Positions 1 through 12,028 of a stretch of 64,000 bases of DNA are shown one piece after another (positions within the stretch are counted from its first letter, which is position 1; each line of letters starts with the position of its first letter). A program made the translations under genes and the position numbers. Source of the DNA: Amaranthus tricolor (lineage: Eukaryota > Streptophyta > Magnoliopsida > Caryophyllales > Amaranthaceae); the NCBI RefSeq assembly GCF_026212465.1, contig NC_080056.1, positions 17,487,606 to 17,551,605 on the forward strand, written 5' to 3'. A model generated the notes under the pieces. That model made no database searches. It saw only the letters and a list, made by a program, of their open reading frames with translations, and was not told the origin of the DNA.

Positions 1-160
1 TGTGTAATGCAATTGTTTAGTAACCGTCACTTCATCATTAACAAAACGCTTGCCTTCACGTCATAATCCCTTACTTCATCACTCCAACTTTACCAACAAG
101 CAAACCGCAAAATCTCTCACACTCAATTTCGCTCCATCTTCTTCAACCCAGAAACTCATC

Positions 161-1808
161 ATGAAAACCCCAAAATCCACTTCAAGAAAAAGGCAATCCA
201 ACAAAACGCCGAAAAACACTTAACCCAAACCGTCGAAGGTTGTCCATCCATCACCCCAAATTGCTCCACCTCCGTCATCATCACAAGAACAATCGGGTAC
301 ACCATGTGCATCCACTATGCATGTTGGAAACAAAAGACCCATCAACACTCCAACTAACAAATCATTATCAAAATCTACAAAAAGGGCAAAGAATAGTGAT
401 CCTAACTGTGCTGAGGAAGTATCAAAGGAAATGACCGTGGGTTTTGGTCTAGACAAATACTGGTATGAATCCACTCCCTTTCCTCAACTTCATGCCATTT
501 TACAACATCAATACTGGGAAACGCTGATGACAGAATACTGTTGTAACCCCATTTACCCTAACTTAACACGAGAATTTATTTTGAATTTTTCAATTGATAA
601 TGGTGTTTGTTCAAGTATGGTCAAGGAGATAAAGATTGAATTTAATAGTTTAATGTTAGGAGAATGGTTTGGAGTGCCAGCTACTGGTTTTGACACTTAT
701 CATGTAGGGTCAAAACTTGTTTTTTCTGGTATAAATGAGAAGATCGTGCTGAAATTCTTCGGAATCCATGAAAAGAGAGGAAAAATTAGTCACAATGTGC
801 TGTCCCCAATACACAAACTGCTTTACAACATAGCCCGTAGATTCATCTTACCACGCAATTCTAAGCGTAGTGAGGTAAACCTACGAGATGCTAGCCTGAT
901 TTATTGTATGGCTAACCACATTAAGATTAATTTTCCTTCTCTAATGATCTCTCATTTAAGTGATTGCATTGATAAAAAGTTTGTTGTTGGATATGGAGGC
1001 TTATTGACTTGGATATTTAGGAAGTTTGGAGTCCCTCTTGATGGTCTACATTTTCCAATGGGTCCCAATAATAAAATTGGTGCAATGTGTTTGCACTTGA
1101 GATTAAACGATAATGGGATTCTTGAGAATGCACATGAGCAGGTTAATGTTAATTCTGACAAAGAAGAGGAGACACAGAAAGATGAGGAGGAACAGAAAGA
1201 AAAGGAGGAGGAGGTACTTGAAAAGGAGGATCAGGAGCCTGTTCCCTCTGCCACTGAAAAGGCAGAAGGATAGTCTACAAGGGAACATGAGGAAGAAGGA
1301 ACTAAGGGGGAAGCTATAAGAGAAGATGAAGAAGTGGAGGAGGCAAATGATGAAAAAGATGATAGTGATGAGGAGGTCCTAGAAAAAGTAGAAGGCTGGA
1401 TCTAAAAGAAAAAGTCTGGTTGTGGATTTTGATGATGACTCTACCTCCTACAACACTGTTGAGCCTTCCAATGACAAACCTCCCTCACCAAAGCCAACCA
1501 CATCACCATTTCATCAAATTCCATCACCACCACCATCACCTATCCCATCTTCACCACCACCAGTTACCACACACACTCCACCCCACCATGGCTTTGATAA
1601 TACTTATGTTCCCACAGCTCCTTTATACTTTATCCTCTTGAAGCTTAACAATTTTCAGTCTCAATTCTTTGCATTTCAGAATGAGATTCGTATCTCTTTA
1701 GCATCGATTACTGATCAACTGACCTAGATGGAAGCCCGTCTATGTGGAAAGCTTGATACGGTAGAGGTGCAGACCGAATACATTGATGAAGAAGAGACTG
1801 CACACTGA
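161..1808 (+). pseudogene. Sirevirus env-like protein, decayed copy
   Basis: Homologous over its length to the env-like ORF at 27952-29487. The cognate ATG is at 161 (MKTPKST...), but that frame stops after 20 codons. The conserved body is read from about 317 to 1273 (318 codons, start VGNKRP after a Met), stops at a TAG, continues in frame to about 1403, then shifts frame and resumes as a proline/serine-rich tract (1422-1727) and a C-terminal region ending EYIDEE before a stop at 1808. The acidic Glu/Lys-rich segment (~1160-1400), Pro-rich segment and terminal coiled-coil-like segment occur in the same order as in the sister copy. The family is called envelope-like from its position after pol; its function is unknown. 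At least one early stop, one internal TAG, one frameshift and one further stop make it a pseudogene. Confidence 0.8.
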
Positions 1809-2754
1809 TCCTTCCTCCTACTGAAAATTTATGTTTTAATTGGTTGAACTATCTGTTTCTCTATTCAAATAAAATTCTCTTATGTCTTTTTAATGTACCA
1901 CCTGGGGTACAATTTGTATAATTTTGTTTTGATGAACATCTTACTTTTCTTTATGCTGATCAAAGTTTGTGATATTTTAACATTGCATATCTTGCCTACA
2001 TCTCTTAGTATTTTCTTTTGTTTACTGCTTCTTGTTTCTCTCTTTGACTATATGATTAGTGTTGTGGTTTGATTATCTTACTTCTTTTTTATTGATGTCA
2101 AAAGGGGGAATATTTGGCACAAACTTAAAGGTATAAAGGTATGCTTGATTAAATGACTAAGTTTGATATCAACATTCTGCTCTGATAACTTAAGGATAGT
2201 GAGTACGTTCTTATATGCTCTAATAAATAATATCTGGTGAATATGATCTGAATTAGTTATATGCTCTAATGAATTTAATTAATTAAGCTATAATCTGAAC
2301 TCTGATATACTAATTAATCTATTTCTGATCAAGCAGCCATTCTGATTTTAGCTCTGATTATCTGTATTAGTTTTGATCATTGATATTGTGTAATGAATTG
2401 GAACTTTGTTTGTTATTTGAAATAAGAATAGTTAGCTCTGGTATCAGTATTATCATTATTTATGCTTGGATTACTCATGCTCTAGTATTCATTTTTGATA
2501 TTGCTCTGATTATGCTTATTTAAGCCTTAAGTAATAAACTACTTCCAATGCTCTAATTATGCTTAGGATATTTTAAATAATTCTAATTGTTAGAGTAATT
2601 TGTTTTTAATATATACTTGGTAAATTATATTGTAACGAATTGATTTACTAAGTTATGTAGAATAGCTTTAATCTCTGGCATTCTCTATAATATTGGTTTT
2701 ACTCTATTTTACGTAAGTGTGTTTAAAAGTTTTTCATCATCAAAAAGCGGAATT
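1809..2754 (+). other. Sirevirus 3' non-coding region with two polypurine-tract-like motifs
   Basis: No coding sequence seen. Two purine tracts stand out: AAAAGGGGGAA at 2100-2110, far from the LTR, and AAAAAGCGGAA at 2742-2752 immediately before the LTR, where one G is replaced by C. The sister element has the same pair (29,77x and 30431-30442). Much of the tract is a degenerate repeat of words such as GCTCTGATAT. Multiple polypurine tracts are a described trait of Sireviruses. Confidence 0.65.
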
Positions 2755-4261
2755 TGTTGGACCTCTTTGATTTTGATGATGACTACACTTTATTTAAACG
2801 AATATATTTTAGAGATTATTTGCAGGTCAATTTCCGATCGTGTTTTAGATCGTTAATAGTACCTATGACTTAGTCTATGGTTGTGTACTCGTCAAAGGAA
2901 TCCAAAGAAGTTAGAAAAGGTATATCGCTAAGGATGTCAAATGTAGACAGGAGGTCTATTGTTCCCAAGTTTGATGGTCTAACGCTGCTGAAAATTGGAG
3001 ACTATGCACTGTTCCCAGACTGGAGTCAGAAGATAATGCGTCTGCTGGAATTCTGATTATTATTACATTTTTTGATTTTTGGTTGATGTATTAATTAAAA
3101 TTAATTTGTTGCAGTAGTTAATTTTTAAGATAATTGGCAAAATATGTTCTAAACTACTTAATGTATGATTTTCTAAAAACCTTTTTATTAGGCTCTTATT
3201 CCGATTCTATATTTAGTGAATAACTAAATTGGCTAAGTATAGTAAAAGGGAACAGCAGCTGATATTAAGGGATCCATAGCTATTATTAGTTAAAGGTAAC
3301 CGTCACTAAAGTTAGTAAAGAGGAACCGTCCCTAATATTAGTGATAAGGTAACCGTGTCTAAAATTAGTTAAAGGTACCCGTGTTTATTATTGGAAAAGA
3401 GAACTGCAGCTAATTTTAGTAAATGGAAACGTTGCTATTTTTAGTAAAACGGAACAACAACCGATTTTCCTATTGTTAGTATAAGGGTACAGTAGCTATT
3501 ATTAGGTAAACTGTAGATTTGATTTTTTCAAGTGTATACCAATTTTAGCTTTTAACCGTAGGTTTGTCCTTGGATTTTAAGATACACATTATTCTCCTTA
3601 TTATTTGGGATAAGGGAATAGTGGTTAGTTACCTCCTTTTTCTTAGGGAAATTGATCCTATAAATAGAGGTTTCGGCTGTTCCTCATCATATGCATTCGT
3701 ATGAGCTTTTAATTTCATTTTATTTTTGGAAAATCAACAAGAAATATTTTGTTCTAAAATTGCCAATTTACTTACAATATTTTTTTGTGCAACTTATTGA
3801 TTTTAATTTTAGAGAATTTTATCCTTGTGTAAGGGTTTTTGAGAGAGTAATTATAACTAGACTTGGGTGAGTCTAGGGGAGGATTAGATAGCTTCTAATG
3901 AAGCTAGAGAAGTGTTAGCTTTGAGTGAAGCTAAGAGATTTGCTTTGAGTGAAGCAATTGGAAAGAGAAGTTGGCCTAGTTGATGCGCTTCGAGTGAAGT
4001 AAGGTGTTTAATGTAATTGTAACGAGTTGCCTTAAACATAGTGAAGAGTTTAAAAATCCCGTGGGGTCGTGGTTATTCTTTCTATTTAGGCCTAGAAGGA
4101 TTCCATGTAAAATCGTGTTGTCTCTTTCATTATTTCGCTCTAAGTTTAAGTTTTATTTCATTTATGTAATTCCGCAAAAACAGGGCAAAAACGCTTAAAC
4201 TTGTACCAATAACAGTTCACCCCGCCTCTTGTTGTTGTTCCCATCTCTAACACAGTCTACA
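2755..4261 (+). repeat. 3' LTR of the left Sirevirus
   Basis: Starts TGTTGGACCTC and ends AGTCTACA, like the LTRs at 20992-22493 and 30445-31944. A TATA box (TATAAATAG, 3659-3667) and a U5 end with CACCCCGCCTCTTGTTG are in the expected places. It also carries the AGCTT...GAAGCT hairpin repeats at about 3890-4010. It is clearly more diverged from the other two LTRs than they are from each other, so it is an older insertion. Confidence 0.88.
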
Positions 4262-5285
4262 ATAAACAAACACTGAACATTATATCTGGATGACTAGTTG
4301 TTAAATACAATAAAGAACCAATCATACCTCTATCAGACGTTTGATCAACACTCTTACCATTTTTATCTTGATCTAGACTTAGTGTTGCACTCATAAGCGT
4401 ATAACGCACTTTTTAAAAGATCTCTAACATATTTACTTTTGCATTTTTATCTTTCTTTTTCTTTATTTGGAGTCTAAGAAAAAATGTTAAGTCTCCCATC
4501 ATGCTCATTTCGAATTCTTTGCACATGATCTCAAAAAATTCCTTGCACAAAGAATCATTAGTAGCTCCAAACAATATATCATCAATATATACTTGAACAA
4601 CACGGAAATATTTTTCTTTAGTCTTAATAAAAAGCGTTTATCAATTTTACTTCGTTGAAAGCTATTCTCAAGTAAATCTGAGCTAAATCTGACATACCAA
4701 GCCCTAGGAGCTTGTTTCAAGCCATATAATGCTTTGTTTAGTTTAAACACATAATTAAGCAAATTCGAAATTTCAAAACCAAGTGGTTGTTTGACATATA
4801 CTTCCTCTTGTAAGTAGCTAGCCATATAAGAAAGCACATTTAACATCCATTTGATATAATTTTATATTCATGTACGAAGCAAAAGCAAGTATAATTCTAA
4901 TATACTCTAACCTTGCTACGGGTGCAGAAGTTTCGTCATAATCAATACCTTCTTCTTGGTTATAGCCTTTAGCCACTGGTCTTGCCTTGTTCCTTATGAT
5001 CTCTCCATCCTCATTAAGTTTGTTGCGAAAGACCCATCTGGTTCCAATAATAGTACGATCTAGTGGTCTTTCAGCTAGATCCCAAACTTTGTTTCTTTCG
5101 AATTCATTTAATTCACTTTGCATAGCAATTATCCACTCCGGTTCTTATAATGCCTCTTTCATATCCTTAGGTTCTACAAGATAAACAAAAAGAAGATAAT
5201 GTACATACATTTTAAAGAGAGGATCGAGTTTGAGTAGCTTTCTTTGGATCACTTATGATGTTTTCCGGGGCACGTTGAGATAACA
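4262..5285 (-). pseudogene. Ty1/copia reverse transcriptase / RNase H fragment
   Basis: Read on the - strand from ~5285 downwards. It begins in the linker before RT (PENIISDPKKATQTRSS), then enters RT ([67 protein letters not shown]), then a frame-shifted YILMIYCLEL region that corresponds to the YVDD catalytic box, and finally RGMIGSLLYLTTSHPDI next to 4262. Several frameshifts are present and the catalytic region is disrupted, so it is dead. It stops exactly at the end of the Sirevirus LTR, as expected if that element jumped into it. Confidence 0.85.
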
Positions 5286-5287
5286 AT

Positions 5288-5584
5288 CTAAACCTTCTTC
5301 TTAGTATGGATAGTGTTTGATCCACAATTCAGACACACAGCCTTACCCTCACAGTTTACCACCTCAAGAATTTTCTGGGTTTCATTGATCCAATCTTCAA
5401 GGACAACTGGATCTGTAGCACCATTGTAGGTCTTAGGCCTGTGGGTAGCAAGCCTTTCGTAAAACTTAGTCTCGTCATCCACACTACCATGTTGGTTTGC
5501 TATAAACTGGACTAATTGAGCATTGGTCTCTTGGATGACTCTGAGTTGCTCGGTTAGGAGATTCAATTGGGCTTGGGGATCCAT
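5288..5584 (-). pseudogene. Ty3/gypsy gag N-terminal fragment
   Basis: 98 codons on the - strand starting MDPQAQLNLLTEQLRVIQ. The segment ERLATHRPKTYNGATDPVVLEDWI followed by TQKILEVV is the hallmark start of the retrotransposon gag domain of plant Ty3/gypsy elements. The protein breaks off after about 80 gag-like residues and runs into unrelated sequence and then copia RT on the same strand. The start lies ~470 bases downstream of a primer binding site on the same strand, normal spacing for a gag leader. It is therefore the 5' end of a truncated gypsy element. Confidence 0.75.
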
Positions 5585-6055
5585 TCCTTCCCCAAGTTCC
5601 TCTAGGTTCCTGCCAAGAGGTAATAACTAATTAATAATTATGCCTTTAAGACAAATAGATATGCACTTGCATAACACACTTTCTTAACTTTATTGATTTA
5701 ATGACTTAATAACTTCATCAATTTCCATCCCATTGGATCACTTGTTTAGCAGTTTCAACACTTTTAATGATGATTCCTCAACTTAATTTACCATCATGCA
5801 TAGGCAACTTAGCCACATAATTAGATCATCACTTGCTTACAAGAAACCTTTAAGACTTCTAGTTTACTAATGGTACTTAGTTAATAATCTGATTTAAGTT
5901 AGACTTACTACATAAAAACCTTTCTCTACCAATAATCCCTAAATTTTAAGTTCATTTCCAAATTACTTCCATTAGTTACTCCAAACTTCAACTTCTTTAA
6001 GTTAAACTCGTTCTCTAATTTTTCTGATATTTTAGACAAGCTTCCAAAGCCTTGT

Positions 6056-6067
6056 CTCTGATACCAA
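6056..6067 (-). other. Primer binding site (initiator Met tRNA) of the gypsy element
   Basis: The - strand reads TTGGTATCAGAG, the standard plant retrotransposon match to the 3' end of tRNA-iMet. It lies immediately downstream (- strand) of sequence ending GGCGGTTACA, a typical LTR end. Confidence 0.75.
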
Positions 6068-6068
6068 C

Positions 6069-8762
6069 TGTAACCGCCTCGAATTATGAAGGCAAACACT
6101 AACTGGAATTAAGTATTAATCAATCGGAAGCTTACTTTTAGCAACTCAATTAAGGGGTTACTTAAAGGTCAAACCAATATCCAAGTATAATACTTGAACC
6201 AAACTAAAGCAATATAACGGAAGTCTTAACTGTCCAAAATATAGGAAAATTACAACCAAATCGAAATAAGTCTAAAGTTCAAATTACATCCTTAAATTAG
6301 ACTAAATCTAAACTAATAGTCTCTTAAATACAATAACGAGATCTAAACAAAAGGAGAGTCATACTCCAACTCGGGTTCATCTTTTGTTCGCATATACATT
6401 CTCCGTCGAGGTGCCATAGGGGTTTACTCTAAAAACAAAACCATTGGAAAAACATACAAACCATAGTATCAGCAAAAAGGCTGAGTATAAACACACTGGT
6501 GTCCGTCAAACAAGTTATTAAAACCTTTTTTTATTTGAGTAAATTCTAATTGACATATGTTTTTTCATTGAATAAATCATATTATGATTCAAATCCAGTT
6601 CAATGGCTATATAGTTATTTCAAATTCTCATTTTTCATCATAAAACATTAGATCTCAATGGATCCAAATCAATTTCGAACTCATATCATAAGTTTACATG
6701 GTTACTCTGTGAGTCATCCTGTGACTCGTTTGGTAGTCGGTCTACCGTCCGCAAAATATCCGGCAAGTGTAACACAATGGTATTGTGAACAATACGCGCT
6801 TAGCATTGGTGAGCCGTTTAATCACGCACACAACATTTGCTGTGGCATATGTATCCGCCATTTAGGCTAAAAAAAATTTTGTACATAATATATATCTTGT
6901 AATTTTAATAGCATTTGAAAGTCAAAAATATTATCTTTTTCCATATCATAAACATCTTTTATTTGCACGTAGAAAAACATACTTTATTTGCGACTTAGCA
7001 AAATCAATTCATAGTATTTCCCACATGGGTAAAACATGCTTAGCATAATCATATCATTAAACATAACCTTTGTATTATATTGGGGCATCACTAGCATGTA
7101 TGGAAATGCATCGTAACAAAATGTTATTAAAGTTCAATACGATTTTTTAAGGAAACCACTAAAATGTTTCGTTTCAATCATTCTTAAACTAAATATAACT
7201 TAAAAGGGTTTTGAAATGCATTCAAAACAACTAGAATATGATTCATAAGTCTATAAAATCATTACGACAAAAGATTTCATAAAACACTATTTTTTAAATA
7301 CGAGATAGTTTTGCCGGTAATAAAATCGATAATTGATTTACAAAGTACATATAATTCTCCAACAAGGACCAAATTAATCAATTCATTATAATACCTTATT
7401 TAAAATAAAATTAAGGTTGTCCCATTAAATTAAAATTGGTTATGCGAATTTATAATGATCTTACAATTATTTTCGACAATTTGGGTATTTACCGTTATTT
7501 AAATGGTGTCTTAAACCGTAAAATTTATAAATCATCTAATTTAAACATAATTTATACTATGAGGCAGTAGGTTATTAATATAATTATACATTTTTTTATA
7601 TAGGTCTATTTTTACCCAAATTTAATTAGCGATATTACAATGTGTAATAAATAAACATTTTCTATTAATTTGATAAATTAGTAAATAATTAATAATTTAT
7701 TTTGTAAAATTATACCAAAGTTCCAGAACTCATATAACATGTTTATTAGGCCATTTGAACTTATAAAAATTATGTATGATGTTTTATTATTTTGTAAACA
7801 TTTTATCGATAAATAGAATAAAATAGGTTTAAAATTATTTGAGTCCGAATAAAATATTATAAAAATTATATGATATTCCAGAAGCTATTCTAAGGGGTAT
7901 AAAATTTTAAATAATCATTAAAAATCATGTGGGGTATTTTTAATAATTAATATCGTTATTTTACCGATAAACCGAATAAAATTTTTTGAAGTCCATATAT
8001 GATCACGAAAATCCATATAAATTTTTGAACATGTATCTACTGTTTATATGAGTGTTTCACAAAATTGTTCATGTCCAAAAGAAGTCATTTAGTATTTATT
8101 TTATATTTTACCGTTTTCCAACTTACCTATTATTAATAACAGAGTAAAAATTATTAAGGTCCTTAAATGTCAATAAAACCTTCCCAAACTTTTACCAATT
8201 TTACCTACTATCCATATGAGTATGTGATCAAAATTTCAAGTCCATATGTCTTTGTTTGGTAATTATTTTATATTTTACCATTTTACAATTTACCATTAAA
8301 CAATTTAACGATTATTCAAAAATAATAAAAAAATTCCAAACTAAATATATTCTTGCCAAATCTTGTTGGCGACATTATAACATGTTTTTATTAAAATATC
8401 AATTTAACGAATAATCTCAACAAAAAGTATCCAAGAAATTTTCTTAACATATAGCTACTGGAAATTTCTTTTGAAATGAATTTCAAATATTTTCAAATTC
8501 ATATAATCATTTCCATCACAATAACTTTCACAAAGTAGTGTTAAACATGCATTTAGACATACAATAATTTACAAAATCAACATGCATGATGCCCACAATA
8601 ATAATACATGTGATAAATTATTCCATTCTCAAATTTATCATTTTGACATCATTTTTCAAGATTTAAGAACTTCTCCTTGGGAATTTTTTTTTTAAAAACA
8701 AGTTTATACACAAACTTTCCCAACTTGTTCTTAAATCCTTTAAAAATCACCCCATGTGACAT
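6069..8762 (-). repeat. Putative long 5' LTR of the gypsy element (outer border uncertain)
   Basis: The inner border is clear: + strand TGTAACCGCC next to the primer binding site. The outer border is a guess, placed where the - strand reads TGTCACATGGGG (8762 downwards), because an LTR should begin with TG. About 2.7 kb would fit a long chromovirus- or Tat-type LTR. The interval is AT-rich and holds no convincing ORF; a 70-codon ORF at 6658-6870 resembles nothing I know. No second LTR is in the window, so the border cannot be confirmed here. Confidence 0.4.
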
Positions 8763-9806
8763 ACCTCGACTCCAAGCCTATATAATTATTTCGTAAGCTC
8801 CTACGCGTTCTTAGAAGTGGTTCTAACTTCGGTTGCTTGCCCTTTAAGTCTCAACTCCAACTCTTCAACTAAAAATATTGCGTTCATCCAAAAAATCAAT
8901 TATATTTTTGGATTTCTAACATGCACTTAACTTTTCCTAGTTAGAGTTGTTAGACTAATACTTGTGATGATTTTAACAATTTGGAATATACTTATTATAT
9001 TGAGCTACATACTTAGTTAAGTCCCATAATTTTACTTGAATCCTTTAAGTAATAAAATTTATATGTTTGTGGATATTCATCTTCTTACTTTCTATTATGG
9101 CCTATTATTATAGATTTATAAGTGATGATTTTCTTAGTTGAGAGATAAAATACTCATTTTATAATGATCTTAGTTTATAGAAAGATTCATGTAAAAAAAA
9201 TGTTTTACATGAACAAGTTTTAATAAAAACTAGTGGAATAAAGAAATGAACATAACTTACTCTATACTAGGTGGATTTCTTCAAGTTTGGTGTCTATGGA
9301 AAGCTCTTAAGATGAAAATTATTTTTATGGGAGATTTGAGTTTATAAAAATAAATTTTTAAATGTTTTAGATGGGTTTTTGAAGGAGATTGGATGTTAAA
9401 AGAGGGTGTTTTAGTTATTGAAAGTTTGAAGGATTCTAGTGTTTGTTCATTGATGAACTTGGGAGCAATGTGTTGGGGTTTATGGCTGAATAATTATTCA
9501 GAAAATAAAGTTTTTTTGCTTCAAATATTTGCCTCTTGCATGCTTGTAATGATGCACAAGCTTTGGTTAGAACAAAAGAGGTTCTTGGGTAGAGTTTTTA
9601 GCTTGTGTATGTAAGTATACAAAGGGCTATAAGGGGGAGTAGGACAGCTTTAGCATGGCTGGTTGGGGGTTTTTTTTTGGTGATTTTTGTCCATCATTTG
9701 ATCAATTATAGTGTAGGAAAGGTTTATCTAAGGTAGTTTATGATTTGGGTAAAAATTGTTGTACATGTAACAAGTTATGTAACTTGTACTTCATGTTTAA
9801 AAATCA
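8763..9806. other. AT-rich interval, nothing recognised
   Basis: No repeat structure, transposon end or protein similarity recognised. The 73-codon ORF at 9393-9614 has no family resemblance I can name and is probably spurious. It lies between the presumed gypsy LTR and the first Pack-MULE. Confidence 0.4.
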
Positions 9807-10339
9807 CTTGTATATCGGATATTTCATGATATACCACTGAGTTTCTTCGAAATTCACCATATACCACACAAAATTTTCTAATTCCCCATATACCATTGAG
9901 TTTTTGTCCGTTAGCACAGATTACCATCAATGACAACTACCGTTAGTGTGCCGTTTGTGGTAAATTAATAATTCACCATATACCATTTACTTTTTTTATT
10001 TGCGTCAAATACCATCAGCAGCAGCATACTGTTGAAGAAGCAATGCTTCCTCCTCAGCCTAAATGACAACTTTATCAACTAATATAAAAGTTCACCAAAA
10101 AGCCTCTATATATCTATGTATTTAGCAACTAAGATACACATCTGAAATTAATTTAGCAAACCCACATCGAAGAGAATTGTATTCATTTCTCTTAAATTGT
10201 AGACTACTAGAACTAGATGCCTACAGCCAAAATATGCCTCTGTTCAACTCAACTCAATGAAGCTTATTAGGCATTTATGGTCATCATAGTTTCATTCTTG
10301 CATTTCATACTCTCAAAAGCAAGAAAAGCAGACTATAAG

Positions 10340-10920
10340 TACTCTTTCAATTAGTTCAAACAGTAAGTACAGTAAAGTGAACAATTCCATCATAATATAG
10401 TCCAAGACTCATCATAAATTGATTAGTTAGCTTCATTACAGGAGCATAATGCACCACAACAACTTCATCATTCAACTTCACGTAACTCAAAATTTCTGAT
10501 TTCTGACAGAAAGTTGCTGACCAAGCGACCTTCCAGCTGCTTTCTTGTGTTCTTCCCAAAGTTGATAATGGTCACTAAGAGTCTTGGTACAGATTCCATT
10601 TCTACCCTTGGTGGCACAAGATACCATGAAACACGACTTGGCTAAGGCGTGCTAGGTCAGCTGGTCAGAACATTTCTGAAATTCTGTTCTGTTCTGTTCT
10701 GGCACTCCTGACGACTGGCTGACCTTCTCAGTTGATTTCAGTGGGTTGTCCATGATGTATAAAACCGTTCTTGGGCCAAAGCATGAAGGTCCATGTACCA
10801 AGATTCCATTTTCATCTTCCATGGCCTCTGAGTCTCTCCTGGTTGGTCTAGGCAAGGTCTGCAAGGTAGGCTGCTTGACAGTTGTCGTCTGATCCTGCTG
10901 TGTGGTTGCTTTGAGTTATA
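10340..10920 (-). other. Unidentified captured segment with two short ORFs
   Basis: Interior of the first Pack-MULE. The - strand has two short ORFs, 10652-10864 (MQTLPRPTRRDSEAMEDENG...) and 10356-10559 (MGRTQESSWKVAWSATF...), with in-between sequence readable as NGICTKTLSDHYQLWEEHKK in another frame. I cannot name a source gene. The part at about 10640-10910 resembles, on this strand, inserts found in the CACTA introns near 38.2, 38.9 and 47.8 kb, sharing AATGGAATCTTGGTAC and a CAGCAGCCTACCTTGC-like start. It may thus be a dispersed repeat rather than a gene. Confidence 0.4.
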
Positions 10921-11315
10921 AGTTCTCTTCTTCTGTTGCTGGATTAGTGTTCATGCTTCAAATTGATTCTAAAACTTGCTCTTCATCCATATTGCTTATG
11001 TGAGTCATCATTGAACCATCCCAATATGGTTCATTGCTCTATATATAGGAGGCCGTTCACCAACCTGAAAATCAAGAAACAGGTTCTTGAAGTTTGTTTC
11101 TGTGCATTGTTGGGAAATCATTCAACGCATCATTGTTCAAGCCTTGGTTATCACACGAAGACAAATTAAGGTGTTCAAGAACACCCTTAATTTGGGTGCA
11201 CTCTCAAATTTTCCCTAAAATATTCATACCTCAATCACAAACTCACACAGTTCAATCAATTATCCACAAAAGCCCTAAATTAAACAATTTTCACAATCAA
11301 TCAACCAACCTCACA

Positions 11316-11681
11316 CTAACGAGCATTATTGTGATTAAGCCATTGAACAAGACAATCCTGATGAAGAAACTTAATATTACCGCTACAAGCACACAGATAT
11401 CTCAACGGATTATAAGCCTCACCAGGGTTTCGACAAATCCTACAAACATCCTCATCTTCATCATCATCATCGAACACATTCTTCGCAACTGATGATGATG
11501 ACGCCGCTAGAACCGAAAACTCAGAGCTATCCCCGGATGATTCTCTCTCTTCATCTTGATCGTTGATTTTAACCTCGCTTGAATCAATCATTTCGTTCGA
11601 AGATGCATCATTTGAGGTTGAATTTAAGGATTGGATCTGAGAATCGAACGATGACGTTGGTGATGCCGATGAAATCTCCAT
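11316..11681 (-). pseudogene. Captured first exon of a SUD1/CER9 (DOA10/MARCH6-type) RING-CH E3 ligase gene
   Basis: 122 codons. A Ser/Asp/Glu-rich N-terminus is followed, near residue 80, by VCRICRNPGEAYNPLRYLC, then CSGNIKFLHQDCLVQWLNH and a stop after NNAR. This is the RING-CH (C4HC3) start typical of plant SUD1/CER9, an ER-membrane ubiquitin ligase that affects cuticle wax and sterol synthesis. Only six of the eight metal ligands are present because the last Cys pair lies in the next exon, which was not captured. Beyond the last Arg codon the - strand reads GTTAGTGTGAGG, which looks like the parental intron. Upstream sequence (11682-~11850) looks like its 5' leader. A translated product would lack all membrane segments and a complete RING-CH, so it is a fragment. 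Confidence 0.85.
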
Positions 11682-12028
11682 TAAGGATTTTAAGGATTTT
11701 TGATGGATTTTAAGGGTTCTAGATCAATGTAGACAAATACAAAGTTTCTTGAATGGAGAAGAAGAAAGATGGAGGATCAATTTTTTGAAGAAATACGTTG
11801 TGTTTGGGGAAGTCAAGCCTAACAATGGCGCCTGTTGAATGCGTAAGGGCATACTGGTAATTTACCACAAACGGCACACTGACAGCAGTTGTCATTAATG
11901 GTATTCTGTGCTAACGGACGTAAACTCAATGGTATATGGTGAATTAAAACATTTCGTGTGGTATATGGTGAATTTCAAAGAAACTCAGTGGTATATAATG
12001 AAATATCCGCTTGTATATGTGTGAAATA

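Larger units (their letters stand above)
1..4261 (+). mobile_element. 3' part of a Sirevirus-type Ty1/copia retrotransposon
   Basis: This is the downstream part of an LTR retrotransposon whose gag-pol must lie left of the window. It holds a decayed env-like ORF (161-1808), a ~0.95-kb non-coding tract rich in GCTCTGAT-like words, a mutated polypurine tract and a 3' LTR (2755-4261). The order, the env-like protein and the LTR all match the better preserved copy at 20992-31944, so both belong to one family. The LTR ends in TCTACA and is followed at once by coding sequence of a - strand copia RNase H, so the element was probably inserted into that older copia. The second TSD copy would be outside the window. 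Confidence 0.85.
9816..12009. mobile_element. Pack-MULE (Mutator-like element carrying host gene fragments), 2194 bp
   Basis: The two ends are inverted repeats of about 152 bp (9816-9967 and 11858-12009). They begin CGGATATTTCAT and contain a recurring phrase, CACCATATACCA. The flanks are identical 9-bp direct repeats, CTTGTATAT, at 9807-9815 and 12010-12018. Long terminal inverted repeats plus a 9-bp duplication are diagnostic of Mutator-like elements. No transposase is encoded. The interior carries an exon of a SUD1/CER9-like gene and another stretch of possible gene origin, which makes it a Pack-MULE. The TIR copies differ at several positions, so it is not brand new. Confidence 0.93.

Noticed and set aside
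1420..1641. His/Pro/Leu-rich 73-codon ORF in the left Sirevirus
   Set aside because: Frame shadow of the Pro/Ser-rich part of the env-like gene, which is supported by alignment with the other copy.
6658..6870. 70-codon ORF with several Cys and His residues
   Set aside because: Lies in the putative gypsy LTR; the Cys/His spacing fits no zinc-finger type I know.
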